Shown here piece after piece: positions 62,584 through 64,000 of a DNA stretch of 64,000 bases. Numbering within the stretch: position 1 is the first letter of the stretch; each line of letters begins with the position of its first letter. The notes beneath the pieces are model-generated. The model saw only the letters and a program-made list of their open reading frames with translations. It did not search any database and had not been told where the DNA came from. A program made the translations under genes and the position numbers. The stretch comes from Natronosalvus amylolyticus (GTDB taxonomy: Archaea > Halobacteriota > Halobacteria > Halobacteriales > Natrialbaceae). The stretch lies in the NCBI RefSeq assembly GCF_024298845.1, contig NZ_CP101156.1:248001-312000 (forward strand), read 5' to 3'.

Positions 62584-64000
62584 CGGCAGCCACACGTGAT
62601 GGCCGGCTGCTCACGCTCGGGCTTTTAGGCCTGCTGTGCCTCAGCGTTCTATGGGTCCTTGGTCCCGTCCATGGTGGGATACTCGCTCTCGCCGGTGGGT
62701 ACGCAATCGTCGCTGGCCATCGGTTTATCATGGACGAAGGACTCGAGCGACAGCTCCTCGGGAGTGTGCTGACGAGTCTCGGTGCAGTGGCTGCAGTGAG
62801 TGGAATCTCGAGCACGTCTGGCCTCGAGCAAATCGTTGCCAGTGTGTTCGTCCTTGCAATCGGTGGTGTCGGGTTCGGCCTTTCGGGTTCGATTTCACGG
62901 CCCGCGAGACACACCAGAGCAGTCCGCGGGTCGGCACTGACTGGCGTAATAAGTGGCGTTGGGCTGGTGGCCGTCTTCACCGGGTACCTCGCTACGCTGG
63001 TGACGGTCAGTGTGACCGTTTTCGGCGGTATCACGGCGACTCCCGATAACAGTGTTGTGTCGCTACTCGTTCTCTCTCTGGTGACCATCGTCCTCGTCTC
63101 GTTCGTCGTTTCTATCGCGGAATCTGCTGGCCTCGAAGACCTGCCATTCGTCTCGTTTGGTACGCTGTACGACCACGTTCGGTCAGCATCTGAGTGGGCG
63201 TTTTATGTAGCGATTGTGCTGGGCTTCATCCTGCTTTCGTCCGGTAACGCGGGCATCTTTGGAGCGACCCTCGAGGTACTCGGTCCCGTTGGAACGCTAC
63301 TGGGGACGTTCCTCACGCTTGGCGTGGGACACCTCCTGGTCGGGGTGGTCGCAGGCGGTGCTGTCCTCATCTGCACGGGGTGGATCGGATATCCAATCGT
63401 GCGCGGACTGCTCGAGCCCTATCCCCTGCAGTCGCTCGCACTGGCTGGAGGTGGTCTGGTTGCGCTACTCGTTGCCCTTCCGAGTGCCGCTCTTCTCGGC
63501 TTCGACCCGGTTATCGCGACCGGACTCGTGTGTTTAACCCTTCTCGGCGTCGCTATCCTCGAGTCTGTTGGTAGATTCGGCGTGGCGCTGGTGGCACTTA
63601 CCACGAACCGACTCCGACACCTACAACTCGTTACTGGCTGTCTGGCTCTGTTTGGTGCGACCGTGGTCGCGTCTCAGGCGGGGCTCTCTCCGATTGGAGT
63701 GTTCCTCGGTATCGGGACTACACTATTCATCTGGGACGTCGGTACGACGACTCGAGAGCTCTCCGTTTTCGCCGGGAACGACATGCACACTCGCGAACCA
63801 ATCTTCGTTCGGGCAGCGGCCACGATTCCTGTTGGTCTCCTCGGCGTCGGCATTGCCACAGGGGCAATGTACGGTCTCGGTGCCGTGTCACCACCATCGA
63901 ATCGCTGGGAAGCGCTAGCGCCAGTGGCGATTGCGCTCGTCGCGTTCTTCGCTCTCGTGAGCGCGATCGTCCTCGAGACCGTCGACGGGCGATCGTGGTT
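62580..64000 (+). CDS. Multi-span membrane protein (DUF7519 type), cut by window end
   Basis: Open reading frame from ATG 62580 to the window edge (at least 473 residues) without a stop. It starts MTAATRDGRLLTLGLLGLLC and contains about twelve or more hydrophobic spans. I believe it is the haloarchaeal DUF7519 family, which follows DUF58 in this operon. The 4-bp ATGA overlap with the DUF58 stop shows coupling. The 3' end lies beyond the window. Confidence 0.75.
   Translation, partial: MTAATRDGRLLTLGLLGLLCLSVLWVLGPVHGGILALAGGYAIVAGHRFIMDEGLERQLLGSVLTSLGAVAAVSGISSTSGLEQIVASVFVLAIGGVGFGLSGSISRPARHTRAVRGSALTGVISGVGLVAVFTGYLATLVTVSVTVFGGITATPDNSVVSLLVLSLVTIVLVSFVVSIAESAGLEDLPFVSFGTLYDHVRSASEWAFYVAIVLGFILLSSGNAGIFGATLEVLGPVGTLLGTFLTLGVGHLLVGVVAGGAVLICTGWIGYPIVRGLLEPYPLQSLALAGGGLVALLVALPSAALLGFDPVIATGLVCLTLLGVAILESVGRFGVALVALTTNRLRHLQLVTGCLALFGATVVASQAGLSPIGVFLGIGTTLFIWDVGTTTRELSVFAGNDMHTREPIFVRAAATIPVGLLGVGIATGAMYGLGAVSPPSNRWEALAPVAIALVAFFALVSAIVLETVDGRSW

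Overview
This is a 64-kb chromosomal window from a halophilic archaeon (class Halobacteria, probably Natrialbales; the order is an inference). The evidence is GC-rich DNA with very frequent CTCGAG, strongly acidic proteins, twin-arginine (Tat) signal peptides, archaeal TATA boxes about 22-36 bp upstream of start codons (leaderless genes), archaeal ether-lipid synthesis (DGGGP synthase), and archaeal versions of Pth2, TruD, RpoP, Pcc1, prefoldin and L37Ae. About 64 protein genes, two tRNA genes and several unusual repeats can be supported. The first gene (cysteine synthase family) and the last (multi-span membrane protein) are cut by the window edges.

Layout. 0-8.4 kb: cysteine synthase end, CoA-binding protein, RecA/RAD55-like ATPase, DGGGP synthase, a small DUF7511-type protein, tRNA-Arg, an ABC1/UbiB kinase and two membrane proteins. 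8.5-17.3 kb: a transport and stress block with a permease carrying C-terminal Usp domains, a CoA-disulfide-reductase-like flavoprotein, a DUF3179 protein, two standalone Usp proteins and a CPA2 antiporter with a Usp-like tail. 17.5-23.1 kb: CbiX with a DR2241-type Cys-rich partner, a thioesterase, a methyltransferase, a ThiR-like HTH-ThiN regulator, dCTP deaminase and a DsbA-like lipoprotein. 23.2-30.2 kb: an information-processing block: pth2, carboxylesterase, truD, DUF2103, L37Ae, rpoP, pcc1, prefoldin beta, DUF3194, hflX. 30.2-46.2 kb: mixed small regulators, transporter, AIR-synthase-like protein, Trm112, PurA, a long DUF7527-type coiled-coil protein, a lipoprotein with a HExxH motif and several conserved haloarchaeal unknowns. 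46.3-51.6 kb: a type IV pilus/secretion ATPase and its PilC-like membrane partner, followed by a methyltransferase and a small protein. 51.8-59.2 kb: an SDR-type dehydrogenase, tRNA-Gly with repeats of its 3' end, two Tat-exported subtilases and an M48 membrane protease. 59.3-64 kb: a tightly overlapping four-gene operon (DUF4129, DUF7269-type, DUF58, DUF7519-type).

Less ordinary structure: a 96-bp foldback repeat present twice 35.6 kb apart; a 137-bp nested palindrome with a decayed relative 7 kb away, whose end has been amplified into a 30-bp tandem array; tandem repeats of the tRNA-Gly 3' end; 26-bp tandem repeats upstream of the thiamine-type regulator; and an L37Ae without any zinc-binding cysteine. 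The best candidate for an undescribed protein system is the terminal DUF4129-DUF58 operon; the DUF7527 protein is a second candidate. No CRISPR array, complete insertion sequence or replication origin was recognised.
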